NCBI RefSeq assembly: GCF_902498745.1
Contig: NZ_LR701479.1
Location: 128,292-192,291, forward strand
Length of the DNA: 64,000 nucleotides
Direction of reading: 5' to 3'
Source of the DNA: Erythrobacter sp. EC-HK427
GTDB lineage: Bacteria > Pseudomonadota > Alphaproteobacteria > Sphingomonadales > Sphingomonadaceae
Made by a program: the position numbers and the translations under genes. Shown here piece by piece: positions 17,856 through 29,864 of the stretch (position 1 is its first letter; each line of letters opens with the position of its first letter). The notes under the pieces are model-generated. The model searched no databases and was not told the origin of the DNA. It saw only the letters and a list, made by a program, of their open reading frames with translations.

Positions 17856-17875
17856 CTATCCACAACTGTGCATAA
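17856..17875. promoter_or_regulatory. Paired inverted DnaA-box-like sites before ftsZ
   Basis: CTATCCACA (17856-17864, top strand, one mismatch to TTATNCACA) faces a perfect TTATGCACA read on the bottom strand (17867-17875), two bases apart. They sit in the AT-rich 124-nt gap between ftsA and ftsZ, just after the ftsA stop. In Caulobacter, DnaA activates ftsZ, so a similar role is plausible but unproven. Confidence 0.5.
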
Positions 17876-17878
17876 GTA

Positions 17879-19174
17879 TCAGAAATACTCCTTCATCGCA
17901 GTCCACACACGCATCACCGTTGCCAGCGGGCCATAACTGCCGGCCTGCGTGAAGCGCGAGCCGACCGAACGGATGTCGATCGGGTCTTCCGCAGCATAAA
18001 GCACAAGGCCGAGCAACGTAGCAAAGCCGGGGGCGGAATGCGCTTCGGGCAGGCCGCGCAAGGCCACCGGACGGCCGATCCGCACCGGCACGCCCAGCGT
18101 GCTTTGCGCGTAATCGGCAAGGTCGGCCAATTCCGCGCCGCCGCCGGTAATCACGATCTGCCGCGCGCCCGATCCGGCGTTGCGGCTGATATAGCCCATG
18201 TCTTCCAGCGCATTGGCGATCTCGCGCAGCAACTGGTCAAGCTCGCCCGATATAATTCCGATCAGTTCGGCTCGCGGCACCTGGTTGCGATCATCCGCAC
18301 CGCGCGCCACCGGCCCGCGCCCTTCTTCGCCCGGCGCGGTCACCGCGATCATTTCGCGCGTGTCGCTCGCCCGCGAAATCGCCGAGCCGTTGACGCATTT
18401 GAGCCGCTCGGCCTGGAAGCGGCGGATGGAAAAGGCGCTGGCAATGGCGTCGGTAATGTCGCTCGATCCGCGAGGGATTGCCCGCAAGCCCACCAGCATT
18501 CCGGCGGCATAGACCGAGACATTGGTCACTTCGCCGCCAAACTCGACCATCGCCACGCCCAGATCGCGTTCCTCTGCGGTGAGACAGGCGTAACCGGTGG
18601 CCAGCGGACTGGCGACCACGCCTTCAACATCGAAATGCGCGTTCTGCACTGCTTCGGTGACATTGCGGATCGGCGCGCCATCGGCCTGCATCACATGGAC
18701 ATCGACCCCCAGCCGGTCTGCATGCAGTCCTTTGGGATTGGCGACGCCGTGCGCGCCGTCGAGGAAATAGCAGGCGGGCTGCGCATGGAGCACAGTGCGG
18801 CCATCGGGCCGGATGGTATCGCGCGCAGCCACCAGCAGCGCCTCGATATCCTCCTCCTCGATCCGCCTGCCGCCAATGGCGATTTCAATCGGGCGGATTT
18901 CGCTGGCAAGGCCCGCGCCCGAACAGCCGATCCACACGCTGTCGACCCGCGTATTGGCGAGCTTTTCGGCCCGGTCGAGCGCGTCACGCACGGCATAGGT
19001 TGCCGCCGCCATATCCACCACATAGCCGCGGCTGATGCCCTGGCTGGCGCGGTGGCCGCTGCCCAGTACCTGCATCTCGCCATTTTCCATCAGCGCCGCG
19101 ATCATCGCGGAAATACGGAAAGAGCCGATATTGACCGCGCCAAAGACACGGGTGATGCGTTGCTGGCTGCTCAT
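17879..19174 (-). CDS. ftsA: Cell division protein FtsA
   Basis: Actin-like ATPase that tethers FtsZ to the membrane and recruits later division proteins. The 431-aa protein starts SSQQRITRVFGAVNIGSF (phosphate-1 region), has the 1C-domain segment after residue 85, and the phosphate-2/adenosine region IVITGGGAELADL. The C-terminal GPLATVMRVWTAMKEYF is the amphipathic membrane-targeting helix. Its ATG overlaps the ftsQ stop by 4 nt (ATGA). Confidence 0.97.
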   Translation of the reverse strand: MSSQQRITRVFGAVNIGSFRISAMIAALMENGEMQVLGSGHRASQGISRGYVVDMAAATYAVRDALDRAEKLANTRVDSVWIGCSGAGLASEIRPIEIAIGGRRIEEEDIEALLVAARDTIRPDGRTVLHAQPACYFLDGAHGVANPKGLHADRLGVDVHVMQADGAPIRNVTEAVQNAHFDVEGVVASPLATGYACLTAEERDLGVAMVEFGGEVTNVSVYAAGMLVGLRAIPRGSSDITDAIASAFSIRRFQAERLKCVNGSAISRASDTREMIAVTAPGEEGRGPVARGADDRNQVPRAELIGIISGELDQLLREIANALEDMGYISRNAGSGARQIVITGGGAELADLADYAQSTLGVPVRIGRPVALRGLPEAHSAPGFATLLGLVLYAAEDPIDIRSVGSRFTQAGSYGPLATVMRVWTAMKEYF

Positions 19175-20085
19175 GAGCTTTCCTCCTCCATGGAGACTTC
19201 CTGCGCCTCCGACCGGCCCGGGATCGACATATACATGCGCGGCGCGTTGCGCATATCGAAGCTCGCCGCCTGCCCGCCGATCAGCCGGTGCACCCCGTCT
19301 GCTTGGGCAAAGCTGATAAGCGCGGCGGCAGCGCGATCCTCGCCTTCGGGCAGCGCGAGGCGCTGGTCGGTGGCGAAGGTCAGGTTCCAGCGGCGGTTAC
19401 CAATCCATTCGGCGCCGGTAATCTGGCTTTGCAAGGCGGGTGCTGCATCGAGCAAGCGGGTGAGATCCTCCACCCTATCTTGTGCGCCCGGCCCTTCGAT
19501 GCGGAGATATTCGGAAGCCGCTTCGCCCGAAATCGGTTCCAGCTCCACGCCCGTAGGATCGATCAGCATCAGCCGGTCGGGCCGCGCCAATACGGCGTGC
19601 GGTTCGCGCTCGATAATGTCGATCACCAGCGTATCGGGCAATTGCCGCGACACGCGCGCATCGCGCACCCATGGCAGTTCCAGCAATTCCTCGCGCAGGC
19701 CCTGCAGATCGACATGGGTCATCGCGAGGTTCTGCTGGCCAAGCGCGCGCTCATACACCGTCTGCACATTCATCCGCTCGACGCCGCGCGGCTGGATGTG
19801 CTGCACTTTGTATCCGGCGTTGGAAGCGACATGGGCGAAGCGTTCGGACACAACCGTGGTCGCGCCGGAGACATTGGCGATAAACAGCGCCAGTGCCGCC
19901 GCTGCGGCAAGGATGAAGAGGGTGAAAGTCTTCTGCAACTGTGCTTCGGTAAAAGGCAGCAGTGCAAGCCCGCGCCCGATAATCGACTGGCCGGTGCTGC
20001 GCGCCCGCCGCGCGCGCTGGCGGGTATCCTGCGCGCGGGCCTGCCGCCGTACCCCTTTGGTATTGCGGGTGACCTTGCGCGCCAT
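19171..20085 (-). CDS. ftsQ: Cell division protein FtsQ
   Basis: Bitopic inner-membrane divisome protein linking early and late division proteins. The 304-aa protein has a very basic cytoplasmic N-terminus (MARKVTRNTKGVRRQARAQ), one transmembrane helix (about residues 60-80), a POTRA domain with VQHIQPRGVERMNVQTVY, and the FtsQ beta domain (LPWVRDARVSRQLPDTLVID). ATG 20085 shares its A with the ddl stop (TGATG); a frame extending to 20157 lies inside ddl and is rejected. Confidence 0.95.
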   Translation of the reverse strand: MARKVTRNTKGVRRQARAQDTRQRARRARSTGQSIIGRGLALLPFTEAQLQKTFTLFILAAAAALALFIANVSGATTVVSERFAHVASNAGYKVQHIQPRGVERMNVQTVYERALGQQNLAMTHVDLQGLREELLELPWVRDARVSRQLPDTLVIDIIEREPHAVLARPDRLMLIDPTGVELEPISGEAASEYLRIEGPGAQDRVEDLTRLLDAAPALQSQITGAEWIGNRRWNLTFATDQRLALPEGEDRAAAALISFAQADGVHRLIGGQAASFDMRNAPRMYMSIPGRSEAQEVSMEEESS

Positions 20086-21044
20086 CAGATTGTCCCGAAA
20101 TGCCGGAGCGCGTCGGCCACGATCATTTCGCACAAAGCGGGATATTCGATGCCGCAATGCTTCGCCTGTTCGGGCACCAGGCTGAGCGGCGTCATGCCCG
20201 GCTGCGTGTTCGTCTCCAACACGAAGAGCCCGGCCTCGCCCTGCTCGTCATCCCAGCGGAAGTCCGTCCGGCTAGCACCACGGCATCCGAGAATGCGGTG
20301 CGCCTGCTCGGCATGATGGCGGCAGAGGGCGGCGATGTTCTCCGGGATATCGGCAGGGAAGACGTGGGTGGTGCGCCCGTCGGTATATTTGTGCTCGAAA
20401 TCGTAGAAGCCGCTGTCAATTATCAGCTCGGTCACGCCCAGCGCGCGCAGGCCATCCTCGGTCGCAATGACCGCCGTCGTCAGTTCGCGGCCGCGAATAT
20501 AGGGTTCGGCGAGCAGCTGTTCGAATTGCTGCCACGGCCCCGTCGCATCGCGGCTGATCGGATTACCGTAATTGCTCTCGTCTGTCACAATCGCCACGCC
20601 GACCGAGGAGCCTTCATTGACGGGTTTGAGCACGTAAGGCCGCGCAATCGGGTCGCCGTCGAAAAGCTCTGCCGATTTGACCACGCGCCCGCCCGGCATC
20701 GGCACGCCATGCGGGACGAGCGCCTGCTTGGTCAGTTCCTTGTCGATAGCGACAACCGAGGTGGCGAGGCCCGAATGCGTGTAGGGCACGCCCATCAGAT
20801 CGAGCATTCCCTGCACCGTGCCGTCTTCCCCCGGCACGCCGTGCAGCGCATTGAACACGACATCGGGCGCGGCTTCGGCAATGCGTGCGGCAACATCGCG
20901 GCCCATATCGAGCCGCGTCACGCGGTGGCCTGCACTTTCCAGCGCGCCCGCCACCCCTTCGCCGGACATCAGCGAGACTGGCCGCTCGTTCGCCCAGCCG
21001 CCCATCAGGACGAGGATGTGATATTTTTGCGAAAGTATGCTCAC
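20085..21044 (-). CDS. ddl: D-alanine--D-alanine ligase
   Basis: ATP-grasp ligase producing D-Ala-D-Ala for the peptidoglycan stem. The 319-aa protein begins [20 protein letters not shown] from a GTG at 21044 that overlaps the murB stop (GTGA). HGVPGEDGTVQG and the ATP-grasp core (VLKPVNEGSSVGV, REL near 180, TDFRWDDEQG) and the metal-binding ETNTQPGMT near the end are visible. The longer frame to 21245 runs through murB and has no family similarity. Confidence 0.96.
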   Translation of the reverse strand: MSILSQKYHILVLMGGWANERPVSLMSGEGVAGALESAGHRVTRLDMGRDVAARIAEAAPDVVFNALHGVPGEDGTVQGMLDLMGVPYTHSGLATSVVAIDKELTKQALVPHGVPMPGGRVVKSAELFDGDPIARPYVLKPVNEGSSVGVAIVTDESNYGNPISRDATGPWQQFEQLLAEPYIRGRELTTAVIATEDGLRALGVTELIIDSGFYDFEHKYTDGRTTHVFPADIPENIAALCRHHAEQAHRILGCRGASRTDFRWDDEQGEAGLFVLETNTQPGMTPLSLVPEQAKHCGIEYPALCEMIVADALRHFGTI

Positions 21045-22006
21045 GGCCTGCCCACCCGCTTGATTTCCCATTCGAGGCTCACGCCCGTTTTCTCCGATAC
21101 GCGCCGCCGCACTTCCTCGCCCAAACCTTCGATATCGGCGCTGGTGGCATTGCCGGTGTTGATGAGGAAATTGGTGTGCTTCTCGCTCACCTGCGCGCCG
21201 CCCATGGTGAGGCCACGACATCCTGCCTCGTCCACCAGTTTCCACGCGCTGTTGCCCGGCGGGTTCTTGAAGGTCGATCCGCCGGTTTTGGTGCGCAACG
21301 GCTGCGACGTTTCGCGCGCTTCGGCGATGCGATCCATCTCCGCGCCGATGGCTGCGGGATCACCCGGCTCGCCCTTGAACCGCGCGGCGACCACTATTGC
21401 CCCGTCGGTCAGCCGCGAATGGCGGTAGGAATAGTCGAGATCGCCCACCGGCAGGGTCAGCAGCGCGCCATTGGGCATCACCACATCGCAATCGACCAGA
21501 ATGTCCGCCACTTCGCGTCCATAGGCACCGCCATTCATGCGGACGAAGCCGCCCACCGTGCCGGGGATACCGCGCAGAAATTCCAGCCCCGAAATCCCCG
21601 CATCGCGCGCCGTGCTCGATACCAGAATGCCCGGTGCGCCGCCGCCGCATTCGATCACGCAATCGCGCTTTACTTCGACCGTGCTGAACGCCTTGCCCAG
21701 TCGGATCACGACGCCCGGAACCCCGCCATCGCGGATGATGAGATTGCTGCCGAGCCCCAGCGCCATTACCGGCGTACCGGGTTCAAGCTGCGCCAGAAAC
21801 GCTCGCAAATCCTGCAGGTCTGCGGGTTCGAACAGCCAGTCCGCCGCGCCGCCGCTTTTGAACCAGACCAGCTTGGCGAGCGGCGCGTCCTTCTTCAGAT
21901 CGCCGCGCACATCGGTGGGGATAAGGCCGCCCATCGAAGGTTCCTCCCCGCCGCCCGGAGCACCGCTGACGCGCCGCCCTTCGCCAAATTGCAATCCGCC
22001 GCTCAC
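21041..22006 (-). CDS. murB: UDP-N-acetylmuramate dehydrogenase
   Basis: FAD enzyme reducing UDP-GlcNAc-enolpyruvate to UDP-MurNAc. The 321-aa protein shows the family N-terminal [20 protein letters not shown]-binding [32 protein letters not shown], and the C-terminal [20 protein letters not shown] with the catalytic Ser. The GTG at 22006 overlapping the murC stop (GTGA) was chosen to match its neighbours; an ATG at 21934 is an alternative that trims 24 residues. Confidence 0.95.
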   Translation of the reverse strand: MSGGLQFGEGRRVSGAPGGGEEPSMGGLIPTDVRGDLKKDAPLAKLVWFKSGGAADWLFEPADLQDLRAFLAQLEPGTPVMALGLGSNLIIRDGGVPGVVIRLGKAFSTVEVKRDCVIECGGGAPGILVSSTARDAGISGLEFLRGIPGTVGGFVRMNGGAYGREVADILVDCDVVMPNGALLTLPVGDLDYSYRHSRLTDGAIVVAARFKGEPGDPAAIGAEMDRIAEARETSQPLRTKTGGSTFKNPPGNSAWKLVDEAGCRGLTMGGAQVSEKHTNFLINTGNATSADIEGLGEEVRRRVSEKTGVSLEWEIKRVGRP

Positions 22007-23439
22007 GCGCCATTCTCCGTGGCCCGCCGTGCGGCGATATCGGCGGCGAGGCCGGCTGCCCATTTGGTGATATCGCCCGCGCCGAGGCACACGACCATAT
22101 CGCCGGGCGCAAGTTCTGCGCTGAGTTTTTCCGCCAGATCGGCAGGGCCATCCACAGTTTCCGCATGGCGGTGCCCCCGCGCTTTCAATCCGGCGAGCAG
22201 CGCGCCGGAATCGATACCCTCGATCGGGTCTTCACCCGCCGCATAGACGGGCGCGGCATAGACGAGATCGGCATCGCTGAAAGCACCCTGAAAGTCTTCG
22301 AGATGATCGCGCAGGCGGGTGTAGCGATGCGGTTGCACGACCGCGATCACACGCCCTTGCGCAGCGTCTCTCGCTGCCGAAAGCACGGCGCGGATTTCCA
22401 CCGGATGATGCGCGTAATCGTCGATCACGATGGCCGGATCGCCCTCGTCAAAGGCAATCTCTCCGACACGGGTAAAGCGTCGCTTCACCCCGCCGAACCG
22501 GGCGAAGCCGTCGCGGATGGCTTCGGGCGTGCAGCCCATTTCCAGCGCCACAGCAATCGCCGCGCAGGCATTCTGCACATTGTGCCGCCCCGGCATGGGG
22601 AGCGCGATATTCCCGATCCGCGTCTCGCTGCCGTCACGGTCGCGCGAAACCGCATCGAAATGCGTGACGCCGCCCTTGGGCACGATATTCTCCGCGCGCA
22701 GATCGGCATGGGTGGAAAAGCCGTAGGTTATCACCCGCCTATCGCGCACTTTGGCGATGACATTGCGCACCTCGTCATGATCGAGGCACAGCACCGCCGC
22801 GCCGTAGAACGGAACGTTCTCGATGAACTGGACGAAGGCGTCCTTCACCTTTTCGAAATCGCCGTAATGATCGAGATGTTCGGGATCGATATTGGTGACA
22901 ACAGCGATGGTGCCGTCGAGCCGCAGGAAGCTGCCATCGCTTTCATCCGCTTCCACCACCATCCAGTCCGACGCGCCCAACCGCGCGTTGGAACCGTAGC
23001 TTTCGATAATCCCGCCATTGATAACCGTGGGATCAACCCCGCCTGCATCGAGCAGCGCCGCGACCATGCTGGTCGTCGTCGTCTTCCCATGCGTCCCGGC
23101 CACCGCAACGGTGCGCTTCAGCCGCATCAGCTCGGCGAGCATTTCGGCGCGGCGTACCACGGGAATGCGGTTTTCCAGCGCGGCGGCGACTTCGGGATTG
23201 GTGCGTTTGACCGCCGTGGAGGTCACCACCACCACCGCATTGCCCAAGTTCGCCGCATCATGCCCGATAAACACCTGCATCCCCGCTTCGCGCAAAGCGA
23301 GCACGCGGGCGCTCTCGGCCATATCGCTGCCCTGCACCGTATAGCCGAGATTGTGCATCACTTCGGCAATGCCGGACATACCGATCCCGCCGATACCGAC
23401 GAAATGGATCGTCCCGATATCGGTGCCGATGGCCTTCAT
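22003..23439 (-). CDS. murC: UDP-N-acetylmuramate--L-alanine ligase
   Basis: First amino-acid ligase of the Mur pathway. The 478-aa protein has the N-terminal [17 protein letters not shown] nucleotide fold, the ATP-binding [12 protein letters not shown] (near 120), [10 protein letters not shown], and [11 protein letters not shown]. The ATG at 23439 overlaps the murG stop by 4 nt. The preceding in-frame extension to 23598 lies inside murG and is rejected. Confidence 0.97.
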   Translation of the reverse strand: MKAIGTDIGTIHFVGIGGIGMSGIAEVMHNLGYTVQGSDMAESARVLALREAGMQVFIGHDAANLGNAVVVVTSTAVKRTNPEVAAALENRIPVVRRAEMLAELMRLKRTVAVAGTHGKTTTTSMVAALLDAGGVDPTVINGGIIESYGSNARLGASDWMVVEADESDGSFLRLDGTIAVVTNIDPEHLDHYGDFEKVKDAFVQFIENVPFYGAAVLCLDHDEVRNVIAKVRDRRVITYGFSTHADLRAENIVPKGGVTHFDAVSRDRDGSETRIGNIALPMPGRHNVQNACAAIAVALEMGCTPEAIRDGFARFGGVKRRFTRVGEIAFDEGDPAIVIDDYAHHPVEIRAVLSAARDAAQGRVIAVVQPHRYTRLRDHLEDFQGAFSDADLVYAAPVYAAGEDPIEGIDSGALLAGLKARGHRHAETVDGPADLAEKLSAELAPGDMVVCLGAGDITKWAAGLAADIAARRATENGA

Positions 23440-24710
23440 TCGCTGCGTTCCTTGGCCGAGCCGTTGACGGCTGCTTCCTGCGCCTTGGCGCGCTGCGCGC
23501 CCTCGCCCACGCGGATGACGTCCATCATATCCGCACCGCCAAAGCTCTCGACCAGATCGGCCAGATCGCTCGCCGCATCGGGACGGCCGCAATTCCACGC
23601 CGCGTGCGCCGCATTGGCAAGCGTGTCAGGACGCTGCGCCATAGCTTGAATCTGGCGGCTAACATCGCGCGCCATTTTTTCCAGCGTGTCCGATTGCTTC
23701 AATCGTTCGGCATTAGCCTTCGTCGAACCATCCGCCAGATCGAGATCGGCCACCGTGCTCATCGGCTGCTTGATCGCCCGCGCGCCGCCCGCCTTCACCA
23801 TTTCGCGCGCATTGGCGGTCTGGTGATCGTCGGTCGCAATGGGCAGCGGGATCAGGATTGCGGGGCGACCCACAGCGGTCAGTTCGGCAATGGTCGAAGC
23901 ACCCGCGCGCCCGATAAACAGATGCGCATCAGCCAGCCGCGCGGCCATATCCTCGAAATAGGTGCCCAGCTCTGCCGGAATGTCATATTGCGCATAGGTT
24001 GCGCGCACGCCTTCCAGATCTTCGGGGCGGCATTGCTGCGTTACCTGCAAACGGCTGCGCAAAGCGGTGGGGAGCATCGAAAGGCCCAGCGGCACAATCT
24101 GCGATAGCACCCGCGCGCCCTGGCTGCCACCGGTCACCAGCACGCGGAACAGCCCGTCTTCGGTGAAGGGCGGAAACGGCTCTTCGCGCAAAGCCAGCAC
24201 GTTCGGGCGCACCGGATTGCCCACCAGATGCGTCTTGCGCGAATGCTTGGCATCCAAACGGCTGACTTCGGGATAGGCGGTGGCGATCGCATCCACCCGC
24301 CCCGCCATCAGCCGGTTGACGCGGCCCAACACCGCGTTCTGTTCGTGAATGACGGTGGGGATTTTCATCGACTGCGCGCCGAACAGCGCGGGCAGAGCGG
24401 GATAGCCGCCAAAGCCGATCACCGCGCTCGGCTCAAATGTCTCGAACAGGCGCTTGGCCATGCTCCGGCCCTTGAGTACCGCCTTGATACCCGACGGCCA
24501 GCGTAGCGGGTTCTTGCCGAAGCGGCCTGCGGGCAAAACGTGCGCGGTGAGGAAATCGGGCTTGCCGGGAATGGCCGCGCCGCGATCATCGGTGATCAGC
24601 GCGACATGGTGCCCGCGCCGCTCCAGCTCATGCGCCAAAGCGAAAGCGGGCGTCAGATGCCCGCCCGTGCCCCCTGCGGCCAATACGAAATGGCGCGATG
24701 ATCCGGTCAT
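23436..24710 (-). CDS. murG: UDP-GlcNAc:lipid I GlcNAc transferase
   Basis: Peripheral membrane glycosyltransferase converting lipid I to lipid II. The 424-aa protein begins with the G-loop [16 protein letters not shown], has the second G-loop [12 protein letters not shown], and [20 protein letters not shown] for UDP-GlcNAc. It is longer than the usual 350-370 aa because of an Ala/Glu-rich C-terminal tail after about residue 370. Its ATG overlaps the ftsW stop (ATGA). Confidence 0.97.
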   Translation of the reverse strand: MTGSSRHFVLAAGGTGGHLTPAFALAHELERRGHHVALITDDRGAAIPGKPDFLTAHVLPAGRFGKNPLRWPSGIKAVLKGRSMAKRLFETFEPSAVIGFGGYPALPALFGAQSMKIPTVIHEQNAVLGRVNRLMAGRVDAIATAYPEVSRLDAKHSRKTHLVGNPVRPNVLALREEPFPPFTEDGLFRVLVTGGSQGARVLSQIVPLGLSMLPTALRSRLQVTQQCRPEDLEGVRATYAQYDIPAELGTYFEDMAARLADAHLFIGRAGASTIAELTAVGRPAILIPLPIATDDHQTANAREMVKAGGARAIKQPMSTVADLDLADGSTKANAERLKQSDTLEKMARDVSRQIQAMAQRPDTLANAAHAAWNCGRPDAASDLADLVESFGGADMMDVIRVGEGAQRAKAQEAAVNGSAKERSE

Positions 24711-25936
24711 TTTGCGTCCTCACTCTCAAACGATGCTTTCAGATCGAAAGGCTCTCGTTGGAGATAGGGGTTCCGCCTAGTCACCGCCAGCAACAGTCCC
24801 ACGGTGAAACAGATCGCCAGCGTGGACGACCCGCCATAGCTGATCAGCGGCAAGGTCATCCCCTTGGAGGGGAAGAGCTGGAGATTGACCAGCATATTGA
24901 TGAAAGCCTGCCCGCCGAACAGCGCCGTCAACCCGCTCGCCGCGAGGATGATGAACAGCCGGTCTTCCTCCACCATACGCACCAGCACGCGCAGCACGAT
25001 GGCGAGATAGAGCACCACGATCAGCCCGCACACAACCAGTCCGAATTCCTCGCCGATCACGCTGAAAATGTAGTCGGTATGCGCTTCGGGCAGGCGCATT
25101 TTCTGCTCGCCGAGCCAGAACCCGCTGCCGAACCAGCCCCCCGCCTGCAACGTGCGGCTGGCAAGATCGACATGATCGTAAGCGGTCGGTCCGCCCAGAA
25201 ACGCGTCGATGCGGTTGCGGGCATTGTCGTAGAACATATAGGCCGCCGCCAGCAGCGCCACACCGCCGCCCACCAGCATGCCGATGCGCTGGAGCGGCAA
25301 CCCCGCCAGCATCACCATCACGAACCACGCGCCGATAAACAGGATCGCATCGCCCAGATTGGGCTGGAGCATCAACAGCGCGCCGATCATCGCCACATAA
25401 GCGCCCGATGCGCCGATCACCGGAATCTTCGGGTCGCGCACTTTCCATGAAAGAATCCACGCCATGCTGATGGCGAAGGCGGGTTTCAGAAACTCGCTCG
25501 GCTGGAGCGACATCCCGATATTGAGCCAGCGTTTGGCCCCGTTCACTTCATGGCCGATCAGCGGCACCAGACACATCAGGAACAGCATAACAGCGGCGAG
25601 CACGATGGATCCGCGGCGCAGCAGCTGCATCGGCATGAGCGAGGTGCCAATCATGACGCCCAGCCCCATGAATTGCAGGACGATATGCGACTGGAAGAAA
25701 TACAGATCGGGGAGTGTTGTCTCGGGCGTGGACAGGCGTGCTGCGCTCGCCGGAGACGCCGCTGCGACCGCCAGCGTGCCGATCAGCATCAGTGCGATCA
25801 CCAGCGCCAGCAGCACACGGTCAACTTCGCGCCACCAGACGCGCAATTCGTGCTGCCAATCGAAATTCTTGCCCGCACCGCGCGGCAGGGCCAGTTTTTC
25901 ACCGGGACGCGGAATGTAGATTTCGCCGCCGCTCAT
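24707..25936 (-). CDS. ftsW: Lipid II polymerase / division protein FtsW
   Basis: SEDS-family integral membrane glycosyltransferase that works with FtsI at the septum. The 409-aa protein has a polar N-terminus (SGGEIYIPRPGEKL) then about ten transmembrane helices; the SEDS signature LISYGGSSTLAICF lies near the C-terminus, and SEFLKPAFAI is the conserved mid segment. ATG 25936 shares one base with the murD stop (TGATG); the frame to 25981 is inside murD and rejected. Confidence 0.96.
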   Translation of the reverse strand: MSGGEIYIPRPGEKLALPRGAGKNFDWQHELRVWWREVDRVLLALVIALMLIGTLAVAAASPASAARLSTPETTLPDLYFFQSHIVLQFMGLGVMIGTSLMPMQLLRRGSIVLAAVMLFLMCLVPLIGHEVNGAKRWLNIGMSLQPSEFLKPAFAISMAWILSWKVRDPKIPVIGASGAYVAMIGALLMLQPNLGDAILFIGAWFVMVMLAGLPLQRIGMLVGGGVALLAAAYMFYDNARNRIDAFLGGPTAYDHVDLASRTLQAGGWFGSGFWLGEQKMRLPEAHTDYIFSVIGEEFGLVVCGLIVVLYLAIVLRVLVRMVEEDRLFIILAASGLTALFGGQAFINMLVNLQLFPSKGMTLPLISYGGSSTLAICFTVGLLLAVTRRNPYLQREPFDLKASFESEDAK

Positions 25937-27315
25937 CAGCCCATGCTCCCCGCTTCGCCCGCCGGCTCGTCCAGCCCGCACGCTTCCCTGTCCCCGTCAC
26001 AGCACAATTGCGCGACCAGTTCCTTGAAGGTGTCCCCGCGAATTTCATAATCGCGGAACTGGTCGAAACTGGCGCAGGCCGGGCTCAGCATCACGACATC
26101 GCCGGGCACCGCGTTCTGCCGCGCTTTATTGACCGCTTGCGCCAGCAATTCGCACGGCTCCACCGGCATATGCGGTTCGAGCAGACGAGTGAACAGCGCC
26201 CCCGCCTCACCAATCGTGTAAGCGCGCGCGACATTGCCGAAATGCGGCGCGCAATCGTTCAGATTGTCTTCCTTCGCCAGCCCGCCGCAAATCCAGTGGA
26301 TGCGCTTGCGGCCCTCTTCCGGGGGGAACGCGGCGAGCGCGGGCGCGGTGGAAGCGGGGTTGGTGGCCTTGCTGTCGTTGACATAGAGCACACCGTCGCG
26401 GGTGGTCACGCGCTCCATCCGGTGCGGGAGGCCGGGATAGCTGCGCAGGCCGTCGGCGATCTGCCCATTGGAGAGGAACAGTTCCCCGCAAATCCGCGCA
26501 GCAAATGCCGCGTTCTCCAGATTGTGCGGGCCTTGCAGCGTCGGCCAATCCGCTTGCCCGGCGTCATCAAAGTCGGGGCCAAGCCATTCGAACGGAGCAT
26601 TTGCTCCCCTGAGCGCAGCGATGGCTGGCAAGTGCGCCGCAGATTCCGGCAGCAGCGCGACGCCGAAATCATCCAGCATCCACATCAGCCGCGCCTTGGC
26701 GGCGGCATAGGCTGCAAAGTTTTCGTAACGATCCAGATGGTCGGGTGTGATGTTGAGCAGAGCCGCCACTTTGCATTTGAGCGAGTAGGTGAGGTCTATC
26801 TGGTAACTCGACAGCTCCAACACATAGACCGGCAAGCCCGCGTCGTTAGCCTCCAGCGGCTGCTGCGCCATGATCGGCAGGCCGATATTCCCGCCCATGA
26901 TCGTGGACACACCCGCAGACTTCAGAATGTGGTGCACCAGCGCAGTGGTGGTTGATTTGCCGTTTGTCCCGGTAATGCCGACCACAAAATGTTCGGGCAG
27001 TTCCGCCCGCGCCTGGGCGAACAGCTCGATGTCGCCGATCACTGGCACGCCCGCCGCCTTCGCGCGCGGCACCAGCGGATGGGTGTTGAGCGGCACGCCA
27101 GGGGAGACGACAATCGCGTCAAACCCTTCCAGCGGTATCTCCAGCGGATCGGCAATCTCCGCGCGGCCCGCCAGCGCCTCGCGCGGTTCGAGCTGGCGAT
27201 CCCATGCAGTCACACGCGCGCCACTCGCCAGCAGGCTCTCCACCACGGCCATGCCGCTGCGCGCCAGCCCGAGCACCATGTATTGCTTGCCGGAAAAGGC
27301 GCGCGCGGTAATCAT
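25936..27315 (-). CDS. murD: UDP-N-acetylmuramoyl-L-alanine--D-glutamate ligase
   Basis: Adds D-Glu to UDP-MurNAc-Ala. The 459-aa protein has the N-terminal [16 protein letters not shown], the ATP site [15 protein letters not shown] near 115, [13 protein letters not shown], and NDSKATNP. A short additional C-terminal tail ([14 protein letters not shown]) extends beyond the usual family end. Its ATG overlaps the mraY stop by 4 nt. Confidence 0.97.
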   Translation of the reverse strand: MITARAFSGKQYMVLGLARSGMAVVESLLASGARVTAWDRQLEPREALAGRAEIADPLEIPLEGFDAIVVSPGVPLNTHPLVPRAKAAGVPVIGDIELFAQARAELPEHFVVGITGTNGKSTTTALVHHILKSAGVSTIMGGNIGLPIMAQQPLEANDAGLPVYVLELSSYQIDLTYSLKCKVAALLNITPDHLDRYENFAAYAAAKARLMWMLDDFGVALLPESAAHLPAIAALRGANAPFEWLGPDFDDAGQADWPTLQGPHNLENAAFAARICGELFLSNGQIADGLRSYPGLPHRMERVTTRDGVLYVNDSKATNPASTAPALAAFPPEEGRKRIHWICGGLAKEDNLNDCAPHFGNVARAYTIGEAGALFTRLLEPHMPVEPCELLAQAVNKARQNAVPGDVVMLSPACASFDQFRDYEIRGDTFKELVAQLCCDGDREACGLDEPAGEAGSMG

Positions 27316-28382
27316 CGAACCTTCAAAGTCGCAAGGCCAATCACCGCGAGGACGATGGCGATGATCCAGAAGCGGATCACGACCTTGCTTTCGCTCCAGC
27401 CCAATTGTTCGAAATGGTGGTGGATGGGCGCCATGCGGAAGATGCGCTTGCCCGTCCGCTTGAACCAGAAAACCTGCACGATCACGCTGACCGCTTCGAG
27501 GACGAACAACCCGCCGATAATGCCCAGCACGACCTCATGGTGGCTCGCCACGGCAATCGCCCCCAGCGCGCCGCCCAGTGCCAGCGAGCCGGTGTCACCC
27601 ATGAACACCGCCGCAGGCGGCGCGTTATACCACAGGAAAGCGAGCCCTGCGCCCATGATCGCGGCACACAAAATGGCCAGTTCCCCCGCGCCCGGCACGT
27701 GCGGAATGCCCAGATATTCGGAAAAATCGACGCGCCCCACCAGATAGCAGATCACGAGGAAGGCCCCGGCCGCGATCACCACCGGCATGGTGGCGAGGCC
27801 GTCCAGCCCGTCCGTCAGGTTCACCGCATTGCCCGCACCCACGATCACGAAGGCGGCGAACACGTAATAGAACGGCCCCAGCGGAATCTGCACATCGCTG
27901 AAGAAGGGCACATACAGATCGGTGTTGATCTGGCTGACAATCAGATAGCTGGCGATGCCGGCCACGATAAATTCGCCCAGCAGCCGGATGCGGCCCGAAA
28001 GCCCGGCGTGGCTGCGCTTGGTCACCTTGTCGTAATCGTCGAGAAAGCCGATCAGGCCGAAGCCCATGGTCACCGCCAAGCAAGCCCAGACAAACGGGCT
28101 CGACAAGTCCATCCACAGCAGCATGGAAATCGTCAGCGCGATCAGGATCATCAGCCCGCCCATGGTCGGCGTGCCGACTTTGGCCTGGTGGCTGGCGGGG
28201 CCATCCGCACGGATCGGCTGGCCCTTGCCCTGCCGCACCCGCAACATATTGATGAATTTCGGGCCGATAATCAGGCCGATCAACAGCGCCGTCATCATCG
28301 CCGCGCCGGCGCGGAACGTCTGATAGCGGATGAGGTTGAAAAGCCCCTCGAATTCAAGCATTTCGGCGAAGAAATAGAACAT
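27312..28382 (-). CDS. mraY: Phospho-N-acetylmuramoyl-pentapeptide transferase
   Basis: Integral membrane enzyme making lipid I from UDP-MurNAc-pentapeptide and undecaprenyl phosphate. The 356-aa protein has about ten transmembrane helices; catalytic and Mg-binding motifs are visible as [21 protein letters not shown] and the C-terminal [11 protein letters not shown]. It begins 24 nt after murF, the only gap in the run between mraZ and ftsA. Confidence 0.97.
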   Translation of the reverse strand: MFYFFAEMLEFEGLFNLIRYQTFRAGAAMMTALLIGLIIGPKFINMLRVRQGKGQPIRADGPASHQAKVGTPTMGGLMILIALTISMLLWMDLSSPFVWACLAVTMGFGLIGFLDDYDKVTKRSHAGLSGRIRLLGEFIVAGIASYLIVSQINTDLYVPFFSDVQIPLGPFYYVFAAFVIVGAGNAVNLTDGLDGLATMPVVIAAGAFLVICYLVGRVDFSEYLGIPHVPGAGELAILCAAIMGAGLAFLWYNAPPAAVFMGDTGSLALGGALGAIAVASHHEVVLGIIGGLFVLEAVSVIVQVFWFKRTGKRIFRMAPIHHHFEQLGWSESKVVIRFWIIAIVLAVIGLATLKVR

Positions 28383-28406
28383 GGGTTAGCGCATTGGCCT
28401 TTGCTG

Positions 28407-29860
<1,454 letters not shown>

Positions 29861-29864
<4 letters not shown>

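Noticed and set aside
18038-20185. 715-residue open frame on the plus strand
   Set aside because: Antisense to ftsA and ftsQ, low-complexity Ala/Arg composition, no family motif.
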